NCBI GenBank assembly: GCA_002722255.1
Contig: PBLD01000001.1
Span: 397,401-461,400, forward strand
DNA: 64,000 nt
Direction: 5' to 3'
From: Winogradskyella sp.
GTDB lineage: Bacteria; Bacteroidota; Bacteroidia; Flavobacteriales; Flavobacteriaceae
A model generated the notes under the pieces. That model was not told the DNA's origin, searched no databases, and worked only from the letters and a program-made list of their open reading frames with translations. Positions 63,001-64,000 of this stretch are shown here, in pieces. The position numbers and the translations under genes are program-made. Position 1 is the first letter of the stretch; each line of letters starts with the position of its first letter.

Positions 63001-64000
63001 ACCAATCGTATATTTTTTTTATACCTTCTTCTAATTCTATTTTATGCTTCCAACCTAAGCCTCGAAGTTTAGACACATCTGTTAACTTCTTTAAGGTTCC
63101 GTCGGGTTTGTTTTCGTTGAAAACAAAATTACCATTGAAACCGATAACCTCTTTTATTATTTGAGCTAAATTCTTAATTGAAATATCTTCTCCTGTACCG
63201 ATATTTATATGTGTGTTTCTAATTTCCTTTTGATTTTTTGAATATGTATCCTCAAAATCTCTATTCTCCATTATAAACACACAAGCATCAGCCATGTCTT
63301 CTGACCATAAAAACTCTCTCATTGGTTTACCTGATCCCCAAATTTCAACTGAGTCTTTATCCACTCCAAATTTTGAAAGATATTTTTTAGCTTCTTCAAT
63401 ATTAGAAACTTGTAAATCCGAAACTACTTCATCATACCTATTTTCTGATAATAGTTTCGCCAGATGTATTTTTCTTATTAATGCTGGAAGTACATGAGAT
63501 TTTTCTAAATCAAAATTATCATTGGGCCCATACAGATTTGTCGGCATAACAGATATGAAGTTAGTACCATATTGTAGGTTATAGCTCTCGCACATTTTTA
63601 TACCAGCTATTTTAGCTATAGCATAAGGTTCATTTGTGTATTCTAAAGTATCTGTTAGCAAATACTCCTCTTTCATGGGTTGTGGGCAGCTCTTTGGATA
63701 AATGCACGTACTACCCAAAAAAAGAAGTTTCTTTACACTATTGGCGTAACTATAATGAATAACATTATTCTGTATCATCAAATTCTGATGAATGAAATCT
63801 GCCCTATACACATTATTAGCAACTATTCCTCCTACTTTTGCTGCCGCCAAAAAAACATATTCTGGTTTTTCTGTTTCAAAAAAAACCTTGGTATTATTTT
63901 GATTGGTGAGATCTAATTCCTTGTGTGTGCGTGTAATTATATTGTTATAACCTTTTTCTTTGAGGCTATTTAAAATTGCACTACCAACAAGACCACGGTG
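62990..64000 (-). CDS. fcl: GDP-L-fucose synthase, N-terminus cut by window edge
   Basis: Epimerase/reductase that turns GDP-4-keto-6-deoxymannose into GDP-L-fucose with NADPH. About 336 residues are visible; the frame runs off the right edge and lacks only roughly the first 10 residues. The first visible residues HRGLVGSA are the NADP loop, LAAAKVGGI follows near 60, and the catalytic Ser/Tyr/Lys set is seen in GSTCIYP and EPYAIAKIAG. The partner gmd gene should lie just to the right. It provides a likely fucose donor for the polysaccharide locus. Confidence 0.93.
   Translation of the reverse strand, partial: HRGLVGSAILNSLKEKGYNNIITRTHKELDLTNQNNTKVFFETEKPEYVFLAAAKVGGIVANNVYRADFIHQNLMIQNNVIHYSYANSVKKLLFLGSTCIYPKSCPQPMKEEYLLTDTLEYTNEPYAIAKIAGIKMCESYNLQYGTNFISVMPTNLYGPNDNFDLEKSHVLPALIRKIHLAKLLSENRYDEVVSDLQVSNIEEAKKYLSKFGVDKDSVEIWGSGKPMREFLWSEDMADACVFIMENRDFEDTYSKNQKEIRNTHINIGTGEDISIKNLAQIIKEVIGFNGNFVFNENKPDGTLKKLTDVSKLRGLGWKHKIELEEGIKKIYDWYVK

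Overview
The window is about 64 kb of AT-rich DNA that reads as chromosome of a member of the Flavobacteriaceae (phylum Bacteroidota), probably marine. The evidence is the gliding and type IX secretion genes gldH and sprE, DUF4292, DUF5687, DUF6427 and DUF6341 families typical of this family, an ATP synthase operon lacking the beta and epsilon genes, and many TAnnTTTG promoter elements of the Bacteroidota type close to start codons. The genus cannot be fixed by eye. No rRNA, tRNA, CRISPR array, insertion sequence or prophage was seen.

Layout. 1-1614: a partial alpha/beta hydrolase and a 3-oxoacid CoA-transferase pair (scoAB). 1706-5746: PBP1A, gldH and a PSP1-domain protein. 5874-9444: an operon with trhO, a radical SAM protein, a trhP-like U32 protein and a ferredoxin, which looks like a tRNA wobble-uridine modification module. 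9508-10828: a candidate small RNA and recA. 10929-13497: a lipoprotein, an ECF sigma factor and an anti-sigma-like barrel protein. 13598-18580: plsC, trpS, dprA, a SPOR protein, a thioesterase and a tiny lipoprotein. 18577-26244: an envelope operon (flippase, dut, sugar nucleotidyltransferase, TPR, DUF4292, EnvC-like), interrupted by a GIY-YIG gene and an unknown membrane gene, and dotted with palindromic repeats. 27455-33634: ATP synthase F0 and F1 genes (atpG, A, H, F, E, B), an unknown membrane protein, atpZ and a bactofilin. 33653-44807: sprE, an ABC exporter, a ferredoxin-type reductase, a GT9 glycosyltransferase, DUF4254, upp, DUF6427, DUF6341 and purD.

44892-64000 is a surface polysaccharide locus. 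A PaaK-like ligase and a GT4 run on the plus strand. A long minus-strand series holds fcl (GDP-fucose), cysQ, a double DUF2061 protein, cysC, cysD, cysN, an acyltransferase, a flippase, two dissimilar sulfotransferases, a lipoprotein, a Wzy-like polymerase, two GT4 enzymes, a WcaF-like acetyltransferase, an O-antigen-ligase-like protein and the initiating sugar-phosphate transferase. Together these can make PAPS, use it for sulfation and clear the PAP by-product, so the locus most likely makes a sulfated, possibly fucose-containing, exopolysaccharide or O-antigen. This is the most interesting system in the window.

Two families of short palindromic repeats sit at gene boundaries throughout. 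Family A has CCTGC and GCAGG arms around a 4-nt loop. Family B has variable 8-bp arms followed by GACA. One family A copy supplies the C-terminus of a glycosyltransferase, one lies just ahead of the trpS start, and several bracket the GIY-YIG nuclease gene.
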